A stretch of 63,654 bases of DNA, taken from positions 1-63,654 of the forward strand of contig JALUTY010000015.1 in the NCBI GenBank assembly GCA_027021615.1, read 5' to 3'. The notes beneath the pieces are model-generated. The model was not told where the DNA came from. It made no database searches and saw only the letters and a list, made by a program, of their open reading frames with translations. The stretch is from a bacterium. GTDB taxonomy: Bacteria; Desulfobacterota; Deferrisomatia; Deferrisomatales; Deferrisomataceae. The stretch's first letter is position 1. Each line of letters begins with the position of its first letter. Made by a program: the position numbers and the translations under genes. This document shows positions 33,483-41,464 of the stretch, in pieces.

Positions 33483-33673
33483 TAGCCCGCACTATTCATG
33501 AAGTCATGAAGCCTTCTACTACAACCGCCGATTGCACGCCATCTCGGGGCGTGCTCGCGCCTCGGGGCTCGACGTACCGTCCAGCACGCCTGCACCCCTC
33601 GTGCGCTCGTGCTTGCCCCGATCTGACGCACACTCGGCGGTTTCGCGACGGACGCCCATGAACCGTACGGGTT
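33483..33673. repeat. Repeat A2: family A palindrome with degenerate right end
   Basis: The left arm TAGCCCGCACTATTCATGA is followed by a small TCATGAA duplication. The interior matches A1, A3 and A4 apart from scattered changes and a short insertion near the right centre. The right arm is diverged (CCCATGAACCGTACGGGTTT). It abuts the ppiC stop codon at 33677. Confidence 0.8.
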
Positions 33674-33676
33674 TCT

Positions 33677-34696
33677 CTAAGGGTTGGGGGCCACCACGTC
33701 TACCTTGGCCGACTTTCGCAGCTCCGCCAGCTTGGCCTGCACCGCCTGGTCTAACGCCCGGGCCTGGAGGTACTGGGCGATGGAGTCCTTCACCTCGTCG
33801 AACTTCTTCTCGGCGGCATCCTTGCGGTCGGTCACCTTGATCACGTGGTACCCGAACCGGGTCTCCACCACGTCGCTCACCTTGCCTTTCTCCAGGGCAA
33901 AGGCCGCGTCCGCGAACGGCTTGACCATGCGGTCCCGGGTGAAGAACCCCAGATCCCCTCCGTTGGAGGCGCTACCCGGGTCCTCCGAGTTCTCCTTGGC
34001 CAGCGTGGCGAAGTCCTCACCTGCAGCGGCCCGCTTCTGGAGGGCCTCGGCCTTCTCCCGGGCGGCTTTCCGGTCGGCCTCGGAGGCTGAGGGATCGGTG
34101 CGGATCAGGATGTGGCTCGCCCGCACCTGCTCGGGCGTGGCGAACTTGTCCTGGTTGTCGTCGTAAAACTTTTTCACCTCGTCGTCCGAGACCTTCACGT
34201 TCGGCTGGATCTCGGTCTCCACGTAGTGACGCACCAGCACCTGCTGAGCGATCAGGTCCTTCAGGCTGTCCTCGGTGAGCTGCTCGCCCGCCAAGGCCTT
34301 CTGGTAGGTGGCCTCGTCCGGGAACCGGCCCTTGATGCCCTTGAGCTCCTCGTCCACCTTGGCCTCCAGGCCGTCCACCGGCTTCTTCTTGGCCTCCTGG
34401 TACAGGAGCGTGCGGTCCACCAGCTGACGCAGAACGTCCTCCTTCATCTTGGCGTTGGGCTGGCTCACTCCGCCGTGCATACCGCCGGTGAGCTGCTGGA
34501 ACCGCCGCAGGTAGGCCGCCATGGCCCGGTCGAACTCGGCCTTGGTCACGGCTTGACCGTTCACCACCGCGACGGGCGCGTCGGGGGACAGGGCGGCCCC
34601 CTTCTCGGCTCTCGGTTTCGCTGCATCGTCCCCCGCCAAGGCAGGGCCGCCCAAGGCGAGGCCCGCCAAGACCAGTCCGGCTACCACTCGCTTCAT
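33677..34696 (-). CDS. PpiC/SurA-type periplasmic peptidyl-prolyl isomerase
   Basis: A 339-residue exported chaperone with a signal peptide (about 1-21, GPALA cleavage) and a SurA-N-like helical domain (about 40-180). A parvulin rotamase domain (about 195-290) has ASHILIRTDPSASEADR, GEDFATLAKENSEDPGSASNGGDLGFF and FGYHVIKV, and a C-terminal helix follows. It assists folding of outer-membrane and exported proteins. The AAGGAG site precedes the ATG, which shares one base with the lipA stop (TGATG), so it is the downstream gene of lipA. Confidence 0.92.
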   Translation of the reverse strand: MKRVVAGLVLAGLALGGPALAGDDAAKPRAEKGAALSPDAPVAVVNGQAVTKAEFDRAMAAYLRRFQQLTGGMHGGVSQPNAKMKEDVLRQLVDRTLLYQEAKKKPVDGLEAKVDEELKGIKGRFPDEATYQKALAGEQLTEDSLKDLIAQQVLVRHYVETEIQPNVKVSDDEVKKFYDDNQDKFATPEQVRASHILIRTDPSASEADRKAAREKAEALQKRAAAGEDFATLAKENSEDPGSASNGGDLGFFTRDRMVKPFADAAFALEKGKVSDVVETRFGYHVIKVTDRKDAAEKKFDEVKDSIAQYLQARALDQAVQAKLAELRKSAKVDVVAPNP

Positions 34697-35580
34697 CACA
34701 TGCTCCTTCTTCGTTGGGTTTCGGGCGCCCCAGGGCACCCTCGGGATGACACACGGTACGAACTGCGAACCCGGGGTCCGCTCGAAACGGCTGCGAACCC
34801 AAGCGTCCGGGCCACGTCGGCCCAGCGGTCGAACTCGGTCTCGTCCAGGTAGCGAGCCACCGGCACCCGGCCCGGGCCCGGGCGGAGATACTGACCCAGG
34901 CACACGGCGTCCACTCCGGCGTCCCGCAGGTCGGCCAGCACCCGTCGCACCTCGCCGGCGGTCTCGCCCAACCCGAGCATGAGCCCGCTCTTCACGGTTC
35001 GGCCGCGGGCGAGCCCCGCCAGCGTCCGCAGCACACCCAGGCTCCGGGCGTAGTCGGCCCCCGGCCGCACCCACGGGTACAGCCGGGGCACGGTCTCCAG
35101 GTTATGGGCCAGCACCTGGTACGGGGCGCCGGCCACAGCGGCCAGGGCCTGCGGGTCCCCCTTGAAATCGGGCACCAGGGCCTCGGCCGTGACCGGCCTA
35201 GGCAGGGCTGCCACGGCCCGAGCCACGGCCGCGTACTGGCCGGCCCCACCGTCCGGAAGATCGTCGCGGGTGACGCTGGTGACCACCACGTGGTCCATGC
35301 CCAGCCGTGCGGCCAGCTCCGCCACCCGGGCCGGCTCGTCCGGGTCCACCGGCTCCGGCTCCCCGGGCTCCACGGCGCAGAAGCCGCAGGCCCGGGTGCA
35401 GCGCCGGCCCAGGATCAGCACGGTGACATGGCCGGCATCGTAGCACTCGGGCCGGTTGGGGCACAGGGCCCCCTCGCACACCGTGGGGATGCCGAGGTCC
35501 TCGAGCACGCGCCGCGTGCGGCGCAGACCGCTCGGGCGAACGCGGATCCGGGGAAGTGACAGGGGGGGGGAGACAGACAA
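34696..35580 (-). CDS. lipA: Lipoyl synthase (radical SAM)
   Basis: It inserts two sulfurs into protein-bound octanoyl groups to make lipoate for pyruvate or glycine-cleavage complexes. The auxiliary cluster cysteines are in VCEGALCPNRPEC, the radical-SAM cluster in CTRACGFC, and the terminal serine ligand in RSSY near the end. About 294 residues from TTG at 35580. An upstream GTG at 35688 is possible but would add 36 residues and nearly reach the divergent methyltransferase gene. It is coupled to ppiC by TGATG. No lipB is nearby. Confidence 0.92.
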   Translation of the reverse strand: MSVSPPLSLPRIRVRPSGLRRTRRVLEDLGIPTVCEGALCPNRPECYDAGHVTVLILGRRCTRACGFCAVEPGEPEPVDPDEPARVAELAARLGMDHVVVTSVTRDDLPDGGAGQYAAVARAVAALPRPVTAEALVPDFKGDPQALAAVAGAPYQVLAHNLETVPRLYPWVRPGADYARSLGVLRTLAGLARGRTVKSGLMLGLGETAGEVRRVLADLRDAGVDAVCLGQYLRPGPGRVPVARYLDETEFDRWADVARTLGFAAVSSGPRVRSSYRVSSRGCPGAPETQRRRSM

Positions 35581-35717
35581 TCCAGAAGCGTTCCGTTTCA
35601 GCCCGGAAGGCCCATGCGCCTCTCCGGGCCCGGCGGCGTGGACCCGCCGGGGGACCGGGGTGTAGGCTAGCGCGCCACGAGACAACACCAGCCGAGTTCG
35701 TGGGAGACGAGTCTACC

Positions 35718-37064
35718 ATGCCCTCCCCCAGCACACCACCCGAAACCCCCCGGCCCCGCCGCCAGGTCCGGGTCTTCGCCCTGGCCGACCGGGGCATGGG
35801 CATGGCCCACCTGGACGGCAAGGTGGCGTTCGTGCCCCGGGCCGCCCCGGGCGACACTGTGGAGGTGGAGGTGGTCCGGGAGAAGCGCCGATACGTCACG
35901 TGTCGGCTCGTGCGGGTGGTGGCCCCCTCTCCCCTTCGGCGCCCCCCTGCTTGTCCCCACTTCGGCCGGTGCGGCGGGTGCCACTGGCAGCACCTGCCCT
36001 ACCCCGAGCAGCTGGCGGCCAAGGCCCGCAGCTTCCAGGGGTTTGTTCGGAGCCGGCTCGGTGTGGGGGCCACGGGCCGGTTTCGGGACCCCATCGCCTC
36101 CCCAAAGGAGCTCGGGTACCGAAACCGGGTGGGCTGGAAGGTGCGCCAGCTGGGGGAGCGCGTCGGGGTAGGGTACTTCGGGGAGGGCACCCACCGGCTC
36201 GTGCCGGTATCGGAATGCCCCGTGGCCCATCCCGCTCTGGAGGGCCTTCTGGAGCCCCTGACCCGGTTCCTGCAGGGGTTCCGGCCGGCCCGGGGGCATC
36301 TCCCCCAAGTGGACCTCCAGGTGGACGGGGAGGGCGGGGTGTGGGCGGTGTTCCACACGCTGCGCGCCCTGGAGCCGGCCGAGCGGCGCGAGCTCCTCGA
36401 GTTCTGCGGCCGGGCGGGGCTCCGGGGGGCGGCGGTGCAGGCCGGTCGCAAGCACACCCTCGAGCCCCTGGCCCAGGACCTCGGACCGATGCCGTTCTCG
36501 GTACGGGCCGCCGGCCGCGACCTGCCGGTGGGCGTGAGACCCGGGGGCTTCGTGCAGGCCAACCCCTGGGTGAACCAGACCCTGGTGGACGAGGTGGCGG
36601 CCTTGGCGGCCCTGTACCGGGGGGGTGAGGTGCTGGAGCTCTACGCCGGCGCGGGCAACTTCACCCTGGCCTTGGGGCTCGAGGCCCGGCGGGTGGTGGC
36701 TGTGGAGGGGTATCCGCCGGCCGCAGAGGACCTGGCCCGAAACACCCAGGCCCTCCTGGGATGGACCCATGTGGAGGCCCGGCCCGAGTCGGCCGCTCGA
36801 GCCCTCGACCGCCTGGCCCGCCAGGGGTTCCGGCCCCAGTTCGCCCTGCTGGACCCCCCGCGGGAGGGCGCCTCGGAGGCGATGGAGGGCCTGGCCAGCC
36901 TGGCGCCGGAGCACATCCTGTACGTGTCGTGCTCGCCGTCCACCCTGGTGCGGGACCTGGGAATCCTGCTCGGCCGGGGGTACCAAATCGAATGGATCCG
37001 GGCCGCGGACATGTTCCCCCAGACGGCCCATCTGGAGAGCCTCACCCTGCTGCGGAGGCTTTGA
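35718..37064 (+). CDS. RlmD/TrmA-family class I 23S rRNA (uracil-C5)-methyltransferase
   Basis: A 448-residue RNA methyltransferase with an N-terminal TRAM domain (about 15-70) and a 4Fe-4S site with cysteines in CPHFGRCGGC (about 78-87). A Rossmann methyltransferase domain shows ELYAGAGNFTLAL (SAM binding), LLDPPREGA and the catalytic cysteine in YVSCSPSTLVRDL. It methylates uracil C5 in rRNA or tRNA; RlmD (U1939) or RlmC-like specificity cannot be separated from sequence alone. It is divergent from lipA. Confidence 0.88.
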   Translation: MPSPSTPPETPRPRRQVRVFALADRGMGMAHLDGKVAFVPRAAPGDTVEVEVVREKRRYVTCRLVRVVAPSPLRRPPACPHFGRCGGCHWQHLPYPEQLAAKARSFQGFVRSRLGVGATGRFRDPIASPKELGYRNRVGWKVRQLGERVGVGYFGEGTHRLVPVSECPVAHPALEGLLEPLTRFLQGFRPARGHLPQVDLQVDGEGGVWAVFHTLRALEPAERRELLEFCGRAGLRGAAVQAGRKHTLEPLAQDLGPMPFSVRAAGRDLPVGVRPGGFVQANPWVNQTLVDEVAALAALYRGGEVLELYAGAGNFTLALGLEARRVVAVEGYPPAAEDLARNTQALLGWTHVEARPESAARALDRLARQGFRPQFALLDPPREGASEAMEGLASLAPEHILYVSCSPSTLVRDLGILLGRGYQIEWIRAADMFPQTAHLESLTLLRRL

Positions 37065-37397
37065 CTCCCCGGAGCGGGGGTGCGTAAAATGCCGCAGCTT
37101 CGTCTCGGACGACAAAGTGAGTTGCACCGATTCCCAAGCTGTTTCGGTGGCAGGGGCACGGGTTTCAGGAACCGGAGTTCAGCGGACAGAAGACAGGGAG
37201 GGAAGGAACGACAGGCTTGATCCGGTGTCCGACAGCGTGCGGTCACAACCTGTCCACTGAAATCTGTCTTCTGCCCCCTGATTCGCAGACCCCATGCCCC
37301 CGAAGCGTGGATGACGGCCCAGAAGCTGCCCAGCTGTCTGGCCGTCTATCGCGGGCCGAAGGCCCGAAGCAACTGCCCCAGGGCCGCGGAAGAGACC
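37065..37397. other. Intergenic region holding repeat E2 upstream of the NtrC-type gene
   Basis: No gene is seen. The middle is repeat E2 (37149-37302); the remainder includes the ribosome site for the regulator gene. I found no convincing sigma54 promoter. Confidence 0.45.
37149..37302. repeat. Repeat E2: palindromic element
   Basis: The left arm GGCACGGGTTTCAGGAACC and module GCGGACAGAAGACAGG face a right arm with CTGTCTTCTGCCCCCTGA and CAGACCCCATGCCCCCG. It shares modules with E1 (13452-13621) and E3 (44573-44937). Confidence 0.65.
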
Positions 37398-38789
37398 ATG
37401 CCCAAGCCGAAGATCCTGATCGTGGACGACGAGTATCTGATCCGGTGGTCCCTGTCGGAGAACCTCCAGAAGGAGGGGTATCGGTGCGTGTCCGCCGAGA
37501 CCGGGGAGGAGGCGCTCGACCTGTTCCGGGCCGAGGCGCCGGACCTTGTCCTGCTCGACATCAAGCTGCCGGGCATCGACGGGATCCAGGTGCTCCAGCA
37601 GATCAAGGAGGCCGACCCGGACACCCCGGTCATGATGATCACGGCCACGACCCAGGTGGAGGTGGCGGTCAAGGCCATGAAGCTCGGGGCCTACGACTAC
37701 GTGGCCAAGCCCTTCGACCTCACCGAGATCCAGACCAAGGTCCAGCACGCCCTCGAGACCACCCAGCTGCGGCAGGAGGTGGCCTACTTCCGCAGCCAGC
37801 AGGCCCACCGCCAGGGGTTCGACGGGATCATCGCGGGCTGCCCCCGGATGCAGGAGGTGCTGTCCGTGGCACGCCGGGTGGCCCGGTCATCGTCCACCAC
37901 CGTGCTGCTCACGGGGGAGAGCGGCACGGGCAAGGACGTGCTCGCCCGAGCCATCCACTGCGAGAGCCCCCGGGCCGAGCGGCCGTTCATGCCCATCAAC
38001 TGCACGGCCCTGCCCGAGGAGCTGCTCGAGAGCGAGCTCATGGGCTACGAGAAGGGGGCCTTCACGGATGCCAAGAAGACCAAAAAGGGCCTGTTCGAGC
38101 TGGCCGACGGCGGCACCATCTTCCTGGACGAGATCGGGGATATGAAGCCGGGCCTCCAGTCCAAGCTGCTGCGGTTCCTGGAGGACCGGTCGTTCAAGAG
38201 GATCGGCGGCAAGGAGGACATCGAGGTGGACGTGCGGATCATCGCCGCCACCAACGCCGACCTGGAGCGGGCCATCGAGGAGAAGCGGTTCCGGGAGGAC
38301 CTGTTCTACCGGTTGAGCGTGGTTCCGATCGTGCTCCCCCCCCTTCGGGAGCGCCAGGAGGACATCCTGCCCCTGGCCTACCACTTCCTCGATATTTACA
38401 ACCGGGAGTTCAAGACCTCGTTCCGGGGGTTTACGGCCGAGGTCGAGGCGTTCCTGACCCGCTACGACTGGCCCGGCAACATCCGAGAGCTACGCAACGC
38501 GGTGGAGCGGGCCGTGATCCTCTCGACCGGCGACGAGATCGGGGTGGAGGCCCTGCCGTGGAAGATCAGGGGCGGCGAGCGGGCACGCGGCCCCGGGGGC
38601 CCCGACCGGGGGCCGCCACCGGGTGTGGTGGTTCTCCCCGATCACGGGGTGGACATCGAGGAGGTCGAGCGGGAGCTGATCGTTCAGGCCCTGGAGAAGA
38701 CCGGCAACAACCAGACCCGTGCCGCCAAGATGCTGGGGCTCACCCGCGACGCCCTGCGCTACCGGATGAAGAAGTACGATCTTCTGTAG
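37398..38789 (+). CDS. Sigma54-dependent response regulator (NtrC/AtoC type)
   Basis: The 463-residue protein has a receiver domain (about 1-120, phospho-Asp in LVLLDIKLPG), an AAA+ domain with Walker A GESGTGKD, the sigma54 contact loop GAFTDA (a common functional variant), Walker B TIFLDEIGD, and a Fis-type helix-turn-helix at the C-terminus (NNQTRAAKMLGLTRDALRYRM). Unlike the regulator at 11158-12534, all core motifs are intact. No kinase is adjacent, and the next gene is an AEC transporter 39 bp away. Confidence 0.94.
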   Translation: MPKPKILIVDDEYLIRWSLSENLQKEGYRCVSAETGEEALDLFRAEAPDLVLLDIKLPGIDGIQVLQQIKEADPDTPVMMITATTQVEVAVKAMKLGAYDYVAKPFDLTEIQTKVQHALETTQLRQEVAYFRSQQAHRQGFDGIIAGCPRMQEVLSVARRVARSSSTTVLLTGESGTGKDVLARAIHCESPRAERPFMPINCTALPEELLESELMGYEKGAFTDAKKTKKGLFELADGGTIFLDEIGDMKPGLQSKLLRFLEDRSFKRIGGKEDIEVDVRIIAATNADLERAIEEKRFREDLFYRLSVVPIVLPPLRERQEDILPLAYHFLDIYNREFKTSFRGFTAEVEAFLTRYDWPGNIRELRNAVERAVILSTGDEIGVEALPWKIRGGERARGPGGPDRGPPPGVVVLPDHGVDIEEVERELIVQALEKTGNNQTRAAKMLGLTRDALRYRMKKYDLL

Positions 38790-38828
38790 GCCGAAGGCCC
38801 ACAGCCAACCACCAACAACCGTATCCAC

Positions 38829-39737
38829 GTGGAACCACTCGTCCGCGTCGTTCCCGTCTTTCTCGTGATCCTGGTGGGCTGGGTCGGCCGCCGGGTGGGG
38901 CTGATCCCTCCGGGGTTCCAGGCTCCGGCCAACCGGGTGGCCTACTACCTGGCCGTGCCGTGCCTCATCTTCCTCAAGATCTCTGCGGCCCCCTTCCGCG
39001 AGGTGTTCCGGCCGGGGGGGATCCTGGCGGCTCTGGCGGCCGTGGTGACGGTGTGGGTGGCGGCCCAGGCCGCAGCCCGGGCGTTGGGGCTCAAAGGGGG
39101 GACCCAGGGCACGTTCGTTCAGGCGTCGGTCCACGCGAACCTGGGCTACATCGGCCTTGCCGTCGCCTACTACGCCTTGGGGGACCGGGGTCTTCAGTTC
39201 GCCGGGGTGTACGCCGCCTTCTTCATGCTAGCCAACAACTTCCTGTCGGTCGTGGCCCTCACGGCGGCCTCGGGCCGACGCCCCGGCGTGGCGCGGCTCA
39301 CAGCCCGGATCGGGCTCCAGCCGGTGATCGTGGGAAGCCTGTTGGGGTTGGTCTGGAGCTTCTTCCAGCTGCCCCTGCCCGGCCTGGCTCGGGAGACCAT
39401 CCGGATCCTCGGCAGCATGGGCCTCCCCCTGGCCCTGTTGCTGATCGGCGCCGACCTGGGGCTGGACGCCCTGCGCAGGCCCTTGCCGGCCGCGGCCTCC
39501 CTTGGCCTCAAAAACCTCCTCCTCCCCGCCCTGGGTATGGTGCTCCTGGGGCTGGCCGGGGCCGGCACCACGGAGCGAGCCGCGGCTGTGGTGCTTCTGG
39601 CCGCGCCCACTGCCACCCTAACCCTGGTGATGGCCCGGGAGCTCGGGGGCGACCCGGCGTTCGCCTCCACCGCCATCAGCCTGAGCACCCTGGCGAGTGC
39701 CGCCACCCTGCCCCTCTGGCTTGCCCTGGCCCATTGA
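38829..39737 (+). CDS. AEC (auxin efflux carrier) family transporter
   Basis: A 302-residue inner-membrane protein with ten predicted helices in two halves. Family patterns include FQAPANRVAYYLAVPCLIF, the ASVHANLGYIGLAVAYYALG segment (the conserved N.GY/F.G.P region) and GSMGLPLALLLIGADL. Relatives export organic acids or amino acids. The GTG start at 38829 is adopted; no strong ribosome site is visible. It may be cotranscribed with the upstream regulator. Confidence 0.87.
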   Translation: MEPLVRVVPVFLVILVGWVGRRVGLIPPGFQAPANRVAYYLAVPCLIFLKISAAPFREVFRPGGILAALAAVVTVWVAAQAAARALGLKGGTQGTFVQASVHANLGYIGLAVAYYALGDRGLQFAGVYAAFFMLANNFLSVVALTAASGRRPGVARLTARIGLQPVIVGSLLGLVWSFFQLPLPGLARETIRILGSMGLPLALLLIGADLGLDALRRPLPAAASLGLKNLLLPALGMVLLGLAGAGTTERAAAVVLLAAPTATLTLVMARELGGDPAFASTAISLSTLASAATLPLWLALAH

Positions 39738-39900
39738 CCCCACGACCGGTTGACCGGCACCCAGAGGTTCCCGTACAAGTACCGGAGGGTGGTCGTCCGG
39801 CTCGAACGAACGCGTCGCGAGACCCCCTGTCTTGGCCGTACAACACCGCAGGCGATCATCACCGACCCAAACCCGTTCTCTCAGCACGGAGGGGTACCCT

Positions 39901-41196
39901 ATGAGCCAGATCGTGTCGTCCCAGTCCCAGCAGTTCGACAAAGCCCTCGAGCTGGGCCGCCCGCCCAACGTCCGCAGGCTGTTCCCCCACTCCCGGGCCC
40001 TGATCGTGAGCGGAAAGGTGATCGACCGGGCCATGCTGGCCAAGGGCGGGGCCATGGCCATCGCGGCCAACGCCCGGAACCGATTCGTGATCCACGGGGT
40101 GCTCCGGGCGGCCCAGAGGGCCAACGCCGCGGTGATCATCGAGATCGCGAAGAGCGAAGGAGGTGCGGACGCCTACTGCGCTGTGAACTACTGGAACATG
40201 GCCACCTACGTGGACCAGGCGGCCAACGAGCTGGGGCTCACCGTCCCGGTGGCGGTCCACGCCGACCACTACACCCTCAAGGAGCCTCGAGACATCGAGG
40301 CGGCCCGCACCCAGATTCCCAGCATGTTCGATGCGGGCATCACATCGATCGCCATCGACGCATCCCATCTTCCCGACGACGAGAACCTGCTGGCGAACCT
40401 GGACCTGTACCGGTACGTGCCGGCCTGGGCGGGGCTTGAGACCGAGGTGGGCGAGATCAAGGGTGCGGCAGGTCTGTCCACTGTGGATGAGGCCCGCTTC
40501 CTGATCCAGGGGCTTAACGCGAACGGGGTGTTCCCCGACTGGATCGCCCTGAACAACGGCACCACCCACGGCATCCAGGCCTCGGACGCCGGCATCCAGG
40601 TGGAGCTCACCGCCGAGATCCACGAGGCCCTCGAGCCTTACGGCGTGTCCGGGGCCCAGCACGGAACCTCGGGGAACAGCTTCGACAGGCTGCGGCGCAT
40701 CGCGGCCGAGACCCGCACCACCAAGGCCAACGTGGCCACGGCCCTGCAGATGATCTCTTGGGGGGTGAAGGTGAACGAGTACGGCAACGCCATTTTGGAC
40801 GACCGGGGACGGTTTGTGCGTGAGCCCGGGGCCGGGGTCTCCGACGAGCTGTGGGCCGAGATGGTGGCCTACGCCGACGAGCGGGGCTGGAAGAAGGGCG
40901 ACTACAAGAAGCTCAACCTACCCTTCGAGAACAAGCTCTGGGCCCAGCCAGCCGAGATCCGCGAGCGCATGGTGCGGGGGGTGGAGGAGTTCGTGTACCA
41001 CCTGCTCACGCGCGTGTTCAACACGGCCGACACCGCACCCTTGGCCATCGAGGCGATCCTTCGGGCCGAGTCCCACGACCTGGGCCCCAAGGCGGAGCGT
41101 CTGGAGAACCCGGCCGAATGGACCGAAGAGAAGGTCCGCGAACGGGCCAAGGCCCTTCAGAAGGAGGAGGGCCCGGGGGGGGACTTCGACGACTGA
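39901..41196 (+). CDS. Class II fructose-bisphosphate aldolase
   Basis: A 431-residue zinc aldolase for glycolysis/gluconeogenesis. Zinc ligand histidines are visible in VHADHYT, NNGTTHGI and SGAQHGTSG. The barrel core and an extended C-terminal helical region (about 330-431) match the long class II subtype seen in deltaproteobacteria rather than the E. coli FbaA length of about 359. The ATG at 39901 has a GGAGGGG site. The stop codon is followed within 2 bp by repeat B2. Confidence 0.88.
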   Translation: MSQIVSSQSQQFDKALELGRPPNVRRLFPHSRALIVSGKVIDRAMLAKGGAMAIAANARNRFVIHGVLRAAQRANAAVIIEIAKSEGGADAYCAVNYWNMATYVDQAANELGLTVPVAVHADHYTLKEPRDIEAARTQIPSMFDAGITSIAIDASHLPDDENLLANLDLYRYVPAWAGLETEVGEIKGAAGLSTVDEARFLIQGLNANGVFPDWIALNNGTTHGIQASDAGIQVELTAEIHEALEPYGVSGAQHGTSGNSFDRLRRIAAETRTTKANVATALQMISWGVKVNEYGNAILDDRGRFVREPGAGVSDELWAEMVAYADERGWKKGDYKKLNLPFENKLWAQPAEIRERMVRGVEEFVYHLLTRVFNTADTAPLAIEAILRAESHDLGPKAERLENPAEWTEEKVRERAKALQKEEGPGGDFDD

Positions 41197-41197
41197 G

Positions 41198-41415
41198 ACC
41201 AAGTTGCGTTCGAAGCCAGCGATTTGGGGGCCGTTGGCCCGGAGCGTTACGGCCGGGCCGTTCCAGCCGCTCGGCGCAGGGGAGCGCCCGCGGCGCGTGC
41301 TCTCACGCGCCGCAGCGGACCGAGCCGTAGTGGCTTCGGCGCGGTCGTCTTTTCCGGCGGAGGACCAACGGCCCCCAAATCGCCCCTCTATGAGCTCATC
41401 TTGATCGCAAATTGG
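41198..41415. repeat. Repeat B2: 218-bp palindromic element
   Basis: It begins two bases after the aldolase stop and ends 49 bp before the TPR lipoprotein start. Compared with B1 (23461-23681) it differs at scattered positions. Several changes fall in stems, for example the TTGCG/CGCAA ends. The core hairpin is GCGGCGCGTG-CTCT-CACGCGCCGC. Confidence 0.85.
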
Positions 41416-41464
41416 CATGAGAGTGAGACTCTGTCCCACCCACACCCTGAGAAGGGGGAAATCC

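Noticed and set aside
37065-37397. Sigma54 (-24/-12) promoter upstream of the NtrC-type gene
   Set aside because: No TGGCAC-N5-TTGC pattern was found that I could trust; the region is mostly repeat E2.
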